Shown here one piece after another: positions 13,421 to 24,522 of a stretch of DNA of 64,000 nt. The DNA is from Austropuccinia psidii (Eukaryota; Basidiomycota; Pucciniomycetes; Pucciniales; Sphaerophragmiaceae). The position numbers and the translations under genes are program-made. Numbering within the stretch: position 1 is the stretch's first letter; every line of letters begins with the position of its first letter. The notes under the pieces are model-generated. The model was not told the origin of the DNA. It did not search any database and was given only the letters and a program-made list of their open reading frames with translations. Location: contig JALGQZ010000011.1 in NCBI GenBank assembly GCA_023105745.1, forward strand, positions 35,597,094 through 35,661,093. Reading direction: 5' to 3'.

Positions 13421-15426
13421 TCTTAATTTTATTAGCTAAAGAATTCTCTATAATATTTCTTCATTAAATTTACCAAAAAAAAAAAAAAAAAATAAATTAT
13501 CTTTGAGAGAAAATTTTATTAAAGAACTTTCTCTTTCAAATTTATAATATATTAAGGATCTCTGAATTAAATTTAAAAAAAAAAAAAAAAAAACTTAAAA
13601 GTAAACCTTAGAAAATTTCTAAAATAAAATAATTAAAAAAAAAATGTAAAATCCTTTTTCTTTTTTTTTTTTTTTTTACTAAAATTTTTAAATGAATTTT
13701 TTTAATTCCTTATTATATTAAAATTTAATATTAATAAATAATTTTTTTTTCTTAAAATTTAAATATAATAAAAAAAAAAATTTATTATTAAAATTTAAAT
13801 TTTTTAATTAATTAATTTTTTTTTTTTTTTAAAAAATTCTATTAAACCTCAATTTTTTTTTTCTTTTTTTTTTTTTAAAAAAAAAAATAAGTTTTCAATT
13901 AATTTAAATAAAATTTTATTTAATTTTTTTTTTTTGATTTTTTTTTTAGTTTCTTATTCAAAAAGAAAGAAATTAATTTTTTATACATTAAAAAAATTTC
14001 TTAAATAATTAAATAAAATTAAAATTAGAAATTAAAATTTAATAGATTAGAAAATTAAAATTTTGAAAAATATAAAATATTCAAAAAAAAAAAAAAAAAA
14101 AAAAAAACTACTTTAATAAATTGAAAAATTCTTTATATTAGGACTAAATTTAATTTTCTGAATGATTTTTTAAAAAAAAAACAGATTATTTAATCTTTTT
14201 TTTTTTTTATTCAAATAATTTATTAAATAAAGTTTAAGAAATTCTTTTTTTAATATTATAATTCTGATAAATTAGTTTAATTTTTTTTTGAAAATCTTTT
14301 AATCCTATTCTTCAATTTATAATTATTCAAAAATCCTATTTTAAATATTATATTATTTTTTTACAAGAACTGAATATTATTAATTATTCAAAAAAATTCT
14401 TTATTTGATTTTTAGTACACCAATAGTCCTTTCAATCATATTCAATAATTCTTAATTTTGTAAATCAATAATTTATTCCTTTCTGTTGACCTTCAAGACT
14501 CAAAATATATAAGTATAATTTTGAAATATTTTAAAGCACATTGAAGTATTACTTACCTTAACCAAGTCAGACCTTATCATTTTGGTATTAAAAATTGAAA
14601 CCATATTTTTTCAAGAAGCCTTTTTTGAATGAGTATTCAAAATTGGAAATATAATAGAATTTTTTTTGCAACATAAAATCTATTTTTAAAAGCAAATTCT
14701 AGTAATTTTAAATAATTTTTGAACCTATTTTAACAAGTACAGAGTTATTTTATTAACATATCAAATTTAACTAAAATTAAAATATATGTCAAAGATTTTA
14801 CTTATTAATAAAATACTTTTCAAGTTTAAATTTTCAATCCATTACTCCAAAAAAAAAAAATTAAATTAAATTGGATATATTTTTGAATTATTAATTATTT
14901 ATTTTGGAATTAATTCACCACTAAGTTATTTAAAATAACAATGGTATAAAATATTCATAAGGGATTGATTTTTTTTTTTTTTGAATGATCAATGAATTTT
15001 ATCTTGACCAAATGGGAATCCTTTATCTATTTGAGGTTTGTAGTAAATATTAGTTATAATTTTCAAAATTTCATTATATTCTATTATTAAGGACTGATAA
15101 ATTTTTTTTATCTTTTTTAAATTTAATAATTAATTAATTTGTTTAAAAGGATTAAAAATAACTCTTTAGGAATAAATATAAGTTTCTTGAATTATTTTTG
15201 ATAAACTTTCAAATAGATTCTTTATAAATTTATTATCCCAAATAAAACCTTTATGAAAATAATAATAATAATAATCCATTATTTGAACTTTAAATAAGAT
15301 TAAATAAATTAAAAATAAGTAAATATATAATATTAAAATATTTTTCTTTTTTTTTTTTTTTGATTTTAAATGATAAGAATTTTAATTTAAAAAAAAATAA
15401 ATAAATAAAAAATAAAGTGATAGAAA

Positions 15427-15458
<32 letters not shown>

Positions 15459-15749
15459 CACACAAACTCAAGATCTGATAAATTTTAAATAATTTGAAAA
15501 AAAAAAAAAAAAAATTCTTCTCAAATTTAAATTATTATAAAAAAAAAAAAAAGGTTCATTTATTTAACCTATTGATAAAAAAAAAAAAATGTTGATATAA
15601 TAAAATTAAATTATGACTTAAAAATCATTTTATTTTATTTTATTTTTATTTTTTATTTTATTTTATTTTATTTTTTTTTCATTTTATTTTTTTAAAAATA
15701 AATTTTAAATTAAATATTTTCTTAAATCAAAAAAACACTTTTAACACAT

Positions 15750-15784
<35 letters not shown>

Positions 15785-15873
15785 TTCTTTAATTTTATTA
15801 ATTTATTATAATGAAAAATCTAAAAAAAAAAAAATAAAATAAAAAAAATAGATTCTTTTTTCAATTAATTAAA

Positions 15874-15905
<32 letters not shown>

Positions 15906-16075
15906 GAGTAAAAAAAAAAAAAAAAAGTAACTAATTAAATTCAAATTCAATTTTTTTTTTTTTTTTTTTTTTAGTTTTATTATTATTATTTTATTCATTC
16001 CAAAACTTTTTTCCAAAAAAAAGGAAACAAAAAAAACAAACTTTCAATTGTTTTTTTTTTTCAATATATTTATTT
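13421..16075. repeat. A/T homopolymer zone, left of the MARVEL island
   Basis: Almost pure A/T with many runs of 10-30 A or T, including about 29 A at 15,430-15,458, about 30 T at 15,752-15,781, TTTTATTTTA-type pentanucleotide tracts near 15,630-15,680 and an (AAT)n tract at about 15,873-15,904. No coding potential. It ends abruptly at about 16,076, where normal composition resumes. Confidence 0.8.
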
Positions 16076-16710
16076 ATTTATTAGATTGAAGCTTTCAAAA
16101 GGAACAAAGGAAAGTTGGTACACAACCAAAGACAAAGTCTTTTTTGCTCATCATCCTACTTTTCAGTGACAGCGCTTTAGAACCCAACCCTTTTTCAACC
16201 TTGAAACATTCTGTTTTACTCTTTTTAATTACAGCACAAAAATAATAAACTCACATGGAATATCACTGAAGATGGCATTCCATGGGATTTTAATTGCACC
16301 CAAAAAACTTATTTTTAAAAATTTCTTCTTTCTGCTGGCTTTTGTTTGAAAAAAATTGTGTTATTCACCATACCCCAATTGACTTCATTTCCATGAAAAA
16401 ACAGAAAAACTTGCCAATGTGCCCAAGGCAGGAAGCTCATAATATATTTTCTTAAAGAAATGGTAAGCAGTATGGCTAGCAAACTGATCACAACAAAGCA
16501 CGCAGGTGCACACAAGTGTCAGAAGTGGTATAAATATCAAAAATCCGATTTGTAATGAAAATGTCAGGCAAAGGACGGGGGTATAAATAACGATAGGTGC
16601 GTGAGGAGCTGAGTAAGAGGGGCAAAATCAAGCACTAAAAGACAACAAGATTTCAACTACAAGAGCTCGAATTTGCCGACTAGGCGACGTTCATCAATGA
16701 GGGTAAATCG
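16076..16710. other. 3' flank of the MARVEL-like gene
   Basis: Normal-composition sequence downstream of the minus-strand gene, presumably including its 3' untranslated region; AT-rich polyadenylation-like stretches lie around 16,200-16,330 on the minus strand. The 66-codon open frame at 16,315-16,515 (minus) has no recognisable family and is likely UTR or intergenic. Confidence 0.4.
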
Positions 16711-17551
16711 TCAAGAGTATTCAGGGGGAGGGGAGCTCCGATGTTTTTCATCTTCTAATGGAAGATCACAGCTAGTAGATTTAATTTGAGCTGAGTCAGG
16801 CTGGCGGGGTAAGTCGATAGCGTAAGTGAATGGACGAATTTTAGGAGAAGCTTGTCCGGGCCAAAAGTATTCAAATTGGTCGACTTGCGTTTTCCAAACG
16901 GCATCTCCGGATAAATTGCGCCTCGCTTGATAGAGGGTTGATGAAAGCAGGAGGCCAGTTGGAAGGGCTAACAAGAGCCAATTGAGCCAGGCCGTCACAA
17001 AGACAAAGATGTAACCTCGACAGATGAAAAAACGACCCTAAAATGGAATGGAAAGATTAGAATGGCGACCGAAGAGGATCTTTTAAGACTTGAGAGGAGT
17101 AGCTACTAACGCAGCTGCTCATGAGACCAGGAGTAGCTTGATGCAGAGAGCTGAGTCCACCTGAATGATGTGAAAGTAGAGGAGCGAAGGATGATTAGGA
17201 CAGGCTCAGACGTAAGCATGGATAACTTGACTGACCGAAGAGGCCGAGACATAGAGCGCTGGTCCAAATAAGCTCCTGCCAAACGGCTCGCATACAATTT
17301 AGGCCATAAATACCAGGATACTGATCACTGGGCAGCCAAGCCAAGCCCAGGACTACTAATTCGACCGAGCTAGCGGTCAAGAGTTCAGGAATCGAATGCA
17401 AATAGCTTCCACGATACATTTTCATGGAGTAGGCCAAGACGATCGATGTGGAGAGCAAAAGGGCGACGGACATGAGGGCGGCGGCGAGATGGCAATAAAA
17501 TCTGATTTTGTGCATGCGAGAAATCGAACGATGATGACACCAAGACGACAT
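16711..17551 (-). CDS. MARVEL-like four-helix membrane protein, 3 exons
   Basis: Exons (minus): 17,551-17,236, 17,160-17,111 and 17,037-16,711; introns of 75 and 73 bp with GT/AG ends. The joined frame gives 230 aa with no internal stop. Hydrophobic segments at about residues 20-42, 55-72, 88-105 and 130-157 predict four membrane helices. The third carries an R-x-x-W-x-E-L-I-W pattern (88-96) like the helix-3 start I recall from basidiomycete MARVEL proteins, which shape or sort membranes. The tail is hydrophilic and ends in a PPEY sequence, the PPxY form bound by WW domains such as those of Rsp5-type ubiquitin ligases; whether it is used is inference. Two start codons are possible, residue 1 (17,551) and residue 13 (17,515); the second lies just ahead of helix 1. 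CpG is frequent here, unlike the flanks. Family assignment is by topology and motif, so moderate. Confidence 0.72.
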
Positions 17552-18140
17552 GATGGATGTGACGATTGATAAGTGAAGGGAGCCAACAAGAGCCCGAGCT
17601 GTCGGAAATCTTGAGTCTTAAGTCTTGATGGTCGATACGAGTGCTGGAGCGACACCTTGCCAACGAGCCAGGGTTCCACGGAAATCGACGATGCTGATCC
17701 GATGAGGAGAGCCAATGAAAATCCAAGTAACCAATGAATGAGGACCAAACCCTGGAGTGGCTAGAGGAGCAGAGGAGCTGGGCCTGGAAGCCAAATCTGG
17801 GAATTTCCAATGAATCGAACTCAATACAGCCAAGTCTGACTGTCTGACTGTCTGGCTTGACTGTCTCATCCAAGCCATAATCTGAAGTCAAAATCGAGCA
17901 AGATGACTTGAAACCAACCAAGACTCCAAGATGGAGTCGAGGGTGGATTGGGATGATCCAAAGCGTAGAAAACTTACTGGAAAGGCCGGATTTCTGAGTG
18001 ATTGGACTCATAAGACTCTCACCATAAGATGGGAGCTTGGATTTGGTCAATCTTGCTTTCTTGAAGATTCCCAAAGGACCCAATTGGGACATTAATGGAA
18101 GAGAAGCTGGGTGTCATGCTTTGTTGTGTGAGGCATGGAA
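17552..18140 (-). promoter_or_regulatory. Probable promoter/5' region of the MARVEL-like gene
   Basis: CpG-containing, near-balanced composition upstream of the start codon, ending where AT-rich transposon-like DNA resumes. It contains GTCTGACT-type tandem repeats at 17,834-17,866 (TCTGACTG, TCTGACTG, TCTGGCTTGACTG). No TATA box is obvious. A 5' untranslated exon cannot be excluded. Confidence 0.4.
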
Positions 18141-18931
18141 GCTCATGTGAAACAGTGGGTCAAAATAAGATAGCTTAAATATAAGAACTTCCTTCTCAGA
18201 TTATTTGAGGAAAGACTTTTTCTCACAGGGTACACATTCTTTTATACAAAATAATATATTATTCCTTGAGCCCCTGAGCCTATGGAGCCTCTCCTCATTA
18301 TCAGTTTGACTGACCACAAGGGTTGGAAGGGGGACATGCATAACCTCTCCTGCCTGATTTTTGAAAGCATAAATATCTTATCTTCATAAAGCCATCTTGA
18401 TTTTGACACATTTTTTGGATGATTTTGCAAAAATCAAGTGCTTATTTCTTTTGAGTCTACCCAATTATGGGATGAGTATAAAAATTTGTCATTTTGTTCA
18501 CTTTCTTTTCACAATCTAAAATTAATGGAATTGTTAACATAATAAGGCAAGATTAAAATTTCAATCATTGGAGAAAAAATGACATCCTGTTTTTTTTAAT
18601 ACACACATTTGTCGTATAACAAAAAATTAAAATACATCCTGAGATCATTTCAAAATAAAGAGAAAAAAAACTTTGTTTATTGTTTTTTTATAACCACTTT
18701 CTTGATTGTGTCATAATTTCCTTAGAGTTGACACACTTTGACTGTTTGGACACCCCACAATCCACATTTAGTACTATTTTTCCCCAAAAATGAGTAAACT
18801 GACACCTTTCCAACAATTATTTACCATTAGAAAGGTAAATTCTTCTTCTTAATTACTATTATTTTTTCCAAGAACATCAAAATAACCATATATAACCAAT
18901 CACTCCTAGCTTTCTCTTCTGCACATAATTT
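18141..18931. other. Unassigned AT-rich DNA
   Basis: CpG-poor, no recognisable gene. A minus-strand 62-codon frame at 18,242-18,430 shows no family features. Confidence 0.45.
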
Positions 18932-19870
18932 TTAATCTTGAAGTCTCCTATCTTCCTCTCTTTCCTCTTCTTTTGATCTAAGCACCTGTTCTAAATCCCC
19001 TTTCATTCTATCTATCTCCTCAGCCCACTCCTGCCCATTATGGATTGGAATAATTAAAGGGCTGAGAATATTTTTCATATTTTGATTCGTGTTATTCATA
19101 AAACTCCAATCTTGTCTTTTTGAATCAAAAATGACAGTGGATGATTGACTAATTGAATCTTGTCAGATAAATGGATAAGATTGGAACCTTTGTGTGTTAT
19201 TACATGAATCCTCTGGCAAATTGACCTCAACTGATCCCATCTCCACTATACTATTGTCGAATGGACTGGTGCATTTACTGGAATGCCTAATAATTTCTTA
19301 TAACACCATTTGCCACTCCTACATCTCCTGTTTATGTTTGTGCGGATTGGAAGCTACTGAAGTAAATCCCCATTGAATTTATCCAAATGTTATTGGAATT
19401 CAAGTCTTTTAGAATATTGTAAAACTACCAAAACTCCCAAAAATTTAGTATTATTTATGTCTGGTTGTTGTATTTTACTTACCACCTGTGTCATGTGATG
19501 TCTTTGTGATTTAATTAATAGAGCCCCTCCTCCAGTGGCATCACATGAGTCTTGGATGATATAGAAATAAATCCAGTTATTAATATTACATCAGAATTAC
19601 CCAATAAGATTTCATTAATGCCTTATATTGTTTCTCCAACATTTCAAGTTATAAGTCTTTTATTGACTAATAATATTTCTTCCAATGTTGTTCATTTTTG
19701 AAAAAATGTGACCAAGGTACAAATCCTGTTGCAGTGATTTCCAAGTCTTTATAACCCACCCTTAGCTCCATAATTAACTCAAATAGCTCCTTTGTGCTTT
19801 CCTTTCTCAAAAAGAAACAGTTCTTCTTATTTTTTTTGAGTTTCTTTCTGTGCCAGACACCTTTCTGCAA
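18932..19870 (-). pseudogene. Decayed gag-like coding relic
   Basis: Read on the minus strand, 19,376-18,932 keeps one frame for about 145 codons with only three stops, all explainable as CAG, CAA or CGA mutated by C-to-T change. It ends in a charged, coiled-coil-like segment (QEWAEEIDRMKGDLEQ, then SKEEEREEDRR) before a TAA at 18,932-18,934. Another open stretch, 19,870-19,667 (67 codons), lies upstream in the presumed reading direction and ends KNEQHWKKYY. I see no zinc knuckle, protease or reverse transcriptase motif. It may be a retrotransposon gag or an unrelated dead gene; the function is not recognised. Confidence 0.4.
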
Positions 19871-19989
19871 GTTAAAATTGATGTGCCTCAGCAGTTACAT
19901 GATTGTCAAATTTTGTTGGCATTTGACCCTGAACTTGTGTTCAAGCTTTTTTCAATAAAATTTTGCCTCTTCATGTGTGAAATGTTTCC

Positions 19990-20479
19990 TTTTTTTTTTT
20001 GTGAACATTAATTGGAATTCTATTCCATATTTTCCTGAAATTTATCAAGATTTTTTTTAAGAATAAAATTAATTTTTTATGTCCTAATTTTAAACTTAAT
20101 AATAAATTAATTAAGAGATTATTCTTATTAATTAAAATTAAAAAAAAAAAAAATCATTTTGAATTAGTTAATATTATTTTAAAAATTTGGGAATAAGTTT
20201 TAATATTTTTTTTCAATTTTAATATTATTATAAGGTTTAGAAGAGAATAATAAAAAAAAAAAAATCTGAAAATTTTTTTTTAAATGATAATAAATTATTA
20301 TTATTTTTTTTTTTTTTAAAAAAAAAAAAAAAAGAAAAAAATTCAAACCATTAACAGGAACTTCAAAAAAAAAAAAAAAAAAGTTTTGAGGAAAAAAAAA
20401 AAAAAATTCTTAAAAAAATTAAATTAAAAAATTAACTTTAATAATAATTTGAAGAAAAAAAAAAATAATTTGAATATTA

Positions 20480-20520
<41 letters not shown>

Positions 20521-20716
20521 TAATCATAATTAAATAAGACTTAAAAAGAAAAATATTAAAAAAAAAAATTTTAATAAAAAATTTTTAAATTAAAATTAAT
20601 AATAATAATAAAAAAAAAAAAAAAGAATTTTTAATTTTTTTTTTTTTTTTTTTTTAATTTGATTAATTAAGAAAAAAATTTAAAGGGAAAATTTATTAAT
20701 TAACTTTTTTTAAATT

Positions 20717-20749
<33 letters not shown>

Positions 20750-22180
20750 TATAATTTAAATCAACTTAAAAAAAAAAAAAAAAAAAAAAAATTTTATTAA
20801 ATTAAATAAAAAATAAATTTAAAATTCTCTTATTTAAATTTATATATAAGTTTTTTATTTTTAAATTTTCACTTTTAAAAAAAAAAAAAAAAAAAAAAAC
20901 TGATTTTATTTTATTTTTTATTTAATTTTAAGTTTAAATTTTTTAAAAAAAAAAAAAAAATTTTATAAATTAGAAATTCATTTTTTTTTTGTTTTTTTTG
21001 TTTTTTTTTTGAAAATTTATTTTAAAAAGAATTTTTTAAAATTTAATTTGTTTGAAATATTTAAAATGCTTTTTTTTTTTTTTTTTAATTTTTAAAATTT
21101 CTTTAAAATTAATTTAAAGTAGAATAAAAGGTTTAATAACCTAAATATTTTTGAGTAAAATTTAAATTTTTGATCATATAGTTATGAAACCAAACTTGAA
21201 ATAGCTATTTTCCCCTTTTATTCAACTTCTTGAGAAAAAAAAGTGAAGTAATTAACTTTTTCAATTCATTAAGACCATCATAATGATATGAATAAAGTGT
21301 CTGAGCTTTAAATTATATAAAACTGGATTCGAATTAGGATTCATAACTAATTTCTTATACTTCTTTATCCATTCAATTATTTATAGAAAAGTTATAGGTT
21401 GGTATTAATATTATAAAATCATCAGGTTTATATTGTTTGAGAATATTCAAAAGCTTGTTTTTTAATGAAATGTTACTTTTTTTTATAAAAATAAAAAAAA
21501 AAATATTAAAAATATTTCAAAATAAAATTAAAAAGAAATAATACCTTTTATTTAATTAATATCAAAAAGATTAAATTCCTCCTTTTGAATCATTAAATTA
21601 TTTGTAATTAAGGGAAAAAAAAAAAAAATCAATTTTAAATAAATTATTAAAAAAAAAAAAAAAATTCTTAATAAAAAAAAAATAAATAAAAAAATTTGAA
21701 TTATTTAAATAAATTTAAGTATTTAATAAAATAGGATAAAAATTTAATTTATTAAATATCACAAAAAATAAAAAAAATAAAAAAAAAAATTATTCAATTT
21801 ATAAAAAGAAAAAAAAAAATACTTATAATAAATCTTTTTCTTTCATTTGAGAATTTTTTCCAATTGAATTTTCTACCTCTAATTTTAAATTTCCATGATT
21901 TAGGTTAAATAATTCTTCCATAAAAATTAATATTTAATTCTATTGTATAAATTTTTAATTTTCTTTATTGATTAAAGTTTAAGATTTGATTAAATTGAAA
22001 TTTAATTTATATGATTCTTTTTAATTTGAAATTTTTTTAATATTTTAAATAAGCTTTTTAAGCTAACAAAAAATATATATACACATCAAATGGATTATTA
22101 TAAAAAAAAAAAAGTTAAAATTACTAAATAATCTATTAAAATTTTAGTAAAAATAGAATTAAAATTTCCAAAAATCCTTT
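19990..22180. repeat. A/T homopolymer zone, right of the MARVEL island
   Basis: Dense A and T runs, e.g. around 20,500-20,519, 20,640-20,655 and 20,770-20,790, with almost no G or C until about 21,120; AT-rich but more mixed to 22,180. Mirrors the zone at 13.4-16.1 kb. No genes. Confidence 0.8.
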
Positions 22181-22384
22181 CCAAAGATTTTTGCTACCCC
22201 TCAGAAGAGATTTGGTCTGAGAAATTGAATGAGAACATGGGAATATAGAAGAGGTGGGGAATGTGATGGAAAAATTTACTTGAGATTCACCTGGGTATAA
22301 GAATTAATATAAGTCAAAAATCATCAAATGAAAACTCCTGTTAGTTTAATTGAGGGAAAGGATCATCCCTTCTTCACTTTAAAG

Positions 22385-24497
22385 GTAGTGTGGAACTCCT
22401 TTTAGTGTGGGATTGGATAAGGCAGTCCTTGAGGGGGAAATCACAGGTAAACGGTTTTGAATTGCTGAAGTAATCCTGTAACCAAGGGTGCTAATGGTGT
22501 TTTAGCTGCCCCTCTGAATATACTAAACAATCTCCCTAAAGAGCTCACAAATCAATATTTAAGATTGTGGATTTACAACTAGAGAAGACTTTTTAGCAGT
22601 CTCTATCAGACCTATTCAGTAATCAGCCTAATGATAAAATAATAATATTAATTTAGATAAAATAATTTCAAATAATAAATTTGTAGGTGATTTTAGGATA
22701 ATAAAGTAATAATTGAGTAAAGTAAATAATAGATATAATAGTACTGAGTGGTGATTTTAAGTTGTTTTCTTTGTTGAAGGTATTTTCATTTAATGGGTAA
22801 TAGTTTAATATGAGAAAATTTAGTAATAGTGATAATATATAATAATATTGTTTTAGATTTTAAATACTTTTAGTTGATAACTTAATTTTGATAATATTTT
22901 GAATATATTTGTGATAATAATAATAGTGATAGCTAATAAGTATTATAGATAATAACATCACTATATGTCTTTTTTTTTAAAAAGAATACTGGTGAAGGTT
23001 TATAGATTGATTACTACTTACAATAGTAATAATTGATGATAAGAGGGATGATAATAGATAATAAGAGCTATTCATAGTAAGCTTAATGAAACTACTAATG
23101 TGTAACTTTGTTTGTTATTTTTAATATGATAAATAATAATAATAATGACTTGTCTTCTAGTGAGAATAGTATAATAATATTTCTTTTAATTTGTTTGAAT
23201 ATGAGGATTTGACTAAGAGATAAATTTATAATATAGGCAGACCTACTGTTACCTACAGCTATTTATAAACCACTATTTAGTGTAATTTAATAATAATAAT
23301 TTCTAGATTAACCTACTAGTAATGGATGAATAATTATTCTCCTTCTTGGTATATAATTATTTGCATTCATGGGCAGAAGAGGAGAAAATTAGAGAGAGAG
23401 GCTTCCTTTTATGTTGTGAGAAGTACCCATGGGCTCTCCATGTAAAGTTTTATTCTTGCCCTTGAGATAATTTTTCTGGTGTAGATTTTTGTAACAAAAG
23501 TCAGATGACCTATCTGTTACACTGTATTAGTAATCTTGCACAGCCTTGAGAGATTAATGCTAGTGTGTAAAATTAAGAATGGTATCATATGACTGAGATA
23601 TTTTCACCATTTGTTTGGCCAAAATTAAGATTGAGATGTTTTTGTTTGGTGGGGATTTTGATAACAGTATCAGATGACTCCTCCTTTACACTGCTTTAGT
23701 CAGCTTGCACAGCCTTGAGGAATTAATGCTGGTGAGTAAAGGATGAAGATGGTGTCATGTGAATAAGCCCATGTATAATTTGTTTGTAAGATTTATTTAG
23801 TTCCAGGTGATTATGCTGTGTAATGTGGGGATATCCTCTTGAGTTTTAAGTCTTGATTACTGTAATTGCTGTGTACTTTACAGTTTAGTGTATTCCCCTT
23901 TCATGCAGATAGTTGAAGTTGAATTGAGTTGTATTTGATGATCCTGAGGCTGTGTAATGTACAGATGTCATGCATGTGGATTGCATAAACCTTCTTTAAG
24001 TGCCTGTATTGTTATTTAATTTCAGGTTTTTAGTGGATCTCCCATGTATTGAGTTGAATTGGATACTGTCATATGATCCTTGTGTCACATGAACTGTATT
24101 TTGGTTACTGTAATTCTTGGTAATATAATCTTCTTGATGGCTTTAGAGTGGATATATTGTTACAATGTTACTTTTCCCATGTAATTTTGATTTTCTGTAT
24201 GTATTAAGACTATTGTTGACTTGGTAAGGCTTATATGTAGGTTTTATTGTATAATTCCATAAGATTGGATTCCCCTATTATTTATTGAATTGTAGAAATA
24301 TGTTGGTTATTTCTATTCTGAATGCTGAATTCTTCCTTTCCTCCATTCTATTTCTGCTATTACTGTGTTTTTGTCATTTAATAATGTCTTCTCAGTGGTG
24401 AATTCCTGAATTGGTCATTGTGATCTTGATTTTTTCCAACTTTTAATTTTTAGAAAATTTCTTGAAACTGGTAAAAAGGTATGGAATACCACAGTAG
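22385..24497 (-). mobile_element. Solo LTR of the 11-kb retrotransposon family, with GTAG duplications
   Basis: The LTR (22,389-24,493, 2,105 bp) is an inverted copy of the LTR at 54,591-56,643. On the minus strand it runs TGTGGTATTCC ... GTTCCACA-like, so both ends show TGTGG/CCACA. Shared landmarks include the GGACTGCCTTATCCAATC block, the TAAACAATATCCC-like block and paired GCACAGCCTTGA segments. It is bordered by GTAG at 22,385-22,388 and 24,494-24,497, a 4-bp target duplication. No internal retrotransposon sequence lies beside it, so recombination between two LTRs probably removed the rest. Open frames inside are absent or trivial. Confidence 0.8.
23500..23735. repeat. Tandem duplication inside the LTR
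   Basis: Two diverged units start at 23,501 and 23,670 (TCAGATGAC...TTACACTG.TTTAGT...CTTGCACAGCCTTGAG.GATTAATGCT.GTG), 169 bp apart. The same pair is present in the LTRs near 46,310-46,520 and 55,340-55,570, so the duplication predates their divergence. Confidence 0.65.
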
Positions 24498-24522
24498 AAA
24501 TGTAAAAGATATTCACTCATTT

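Noticed and set aside
17385..18092. 235-codon minus-strand open frame, the longest in the window
   Set aside because: It overlaps exon 1 of the MARVEL-like gene in another frame, is Ser/Arg/His-rich without a domain or hydrophobic pattern, and lies in CpG-rich DNA where long chance frames are expected.
13421..22180. Many hairpins and terminator-like T runs in the A/T zones
   Set aside because: Self-complementarity is expected by chance in nearly pure A/T sequence.
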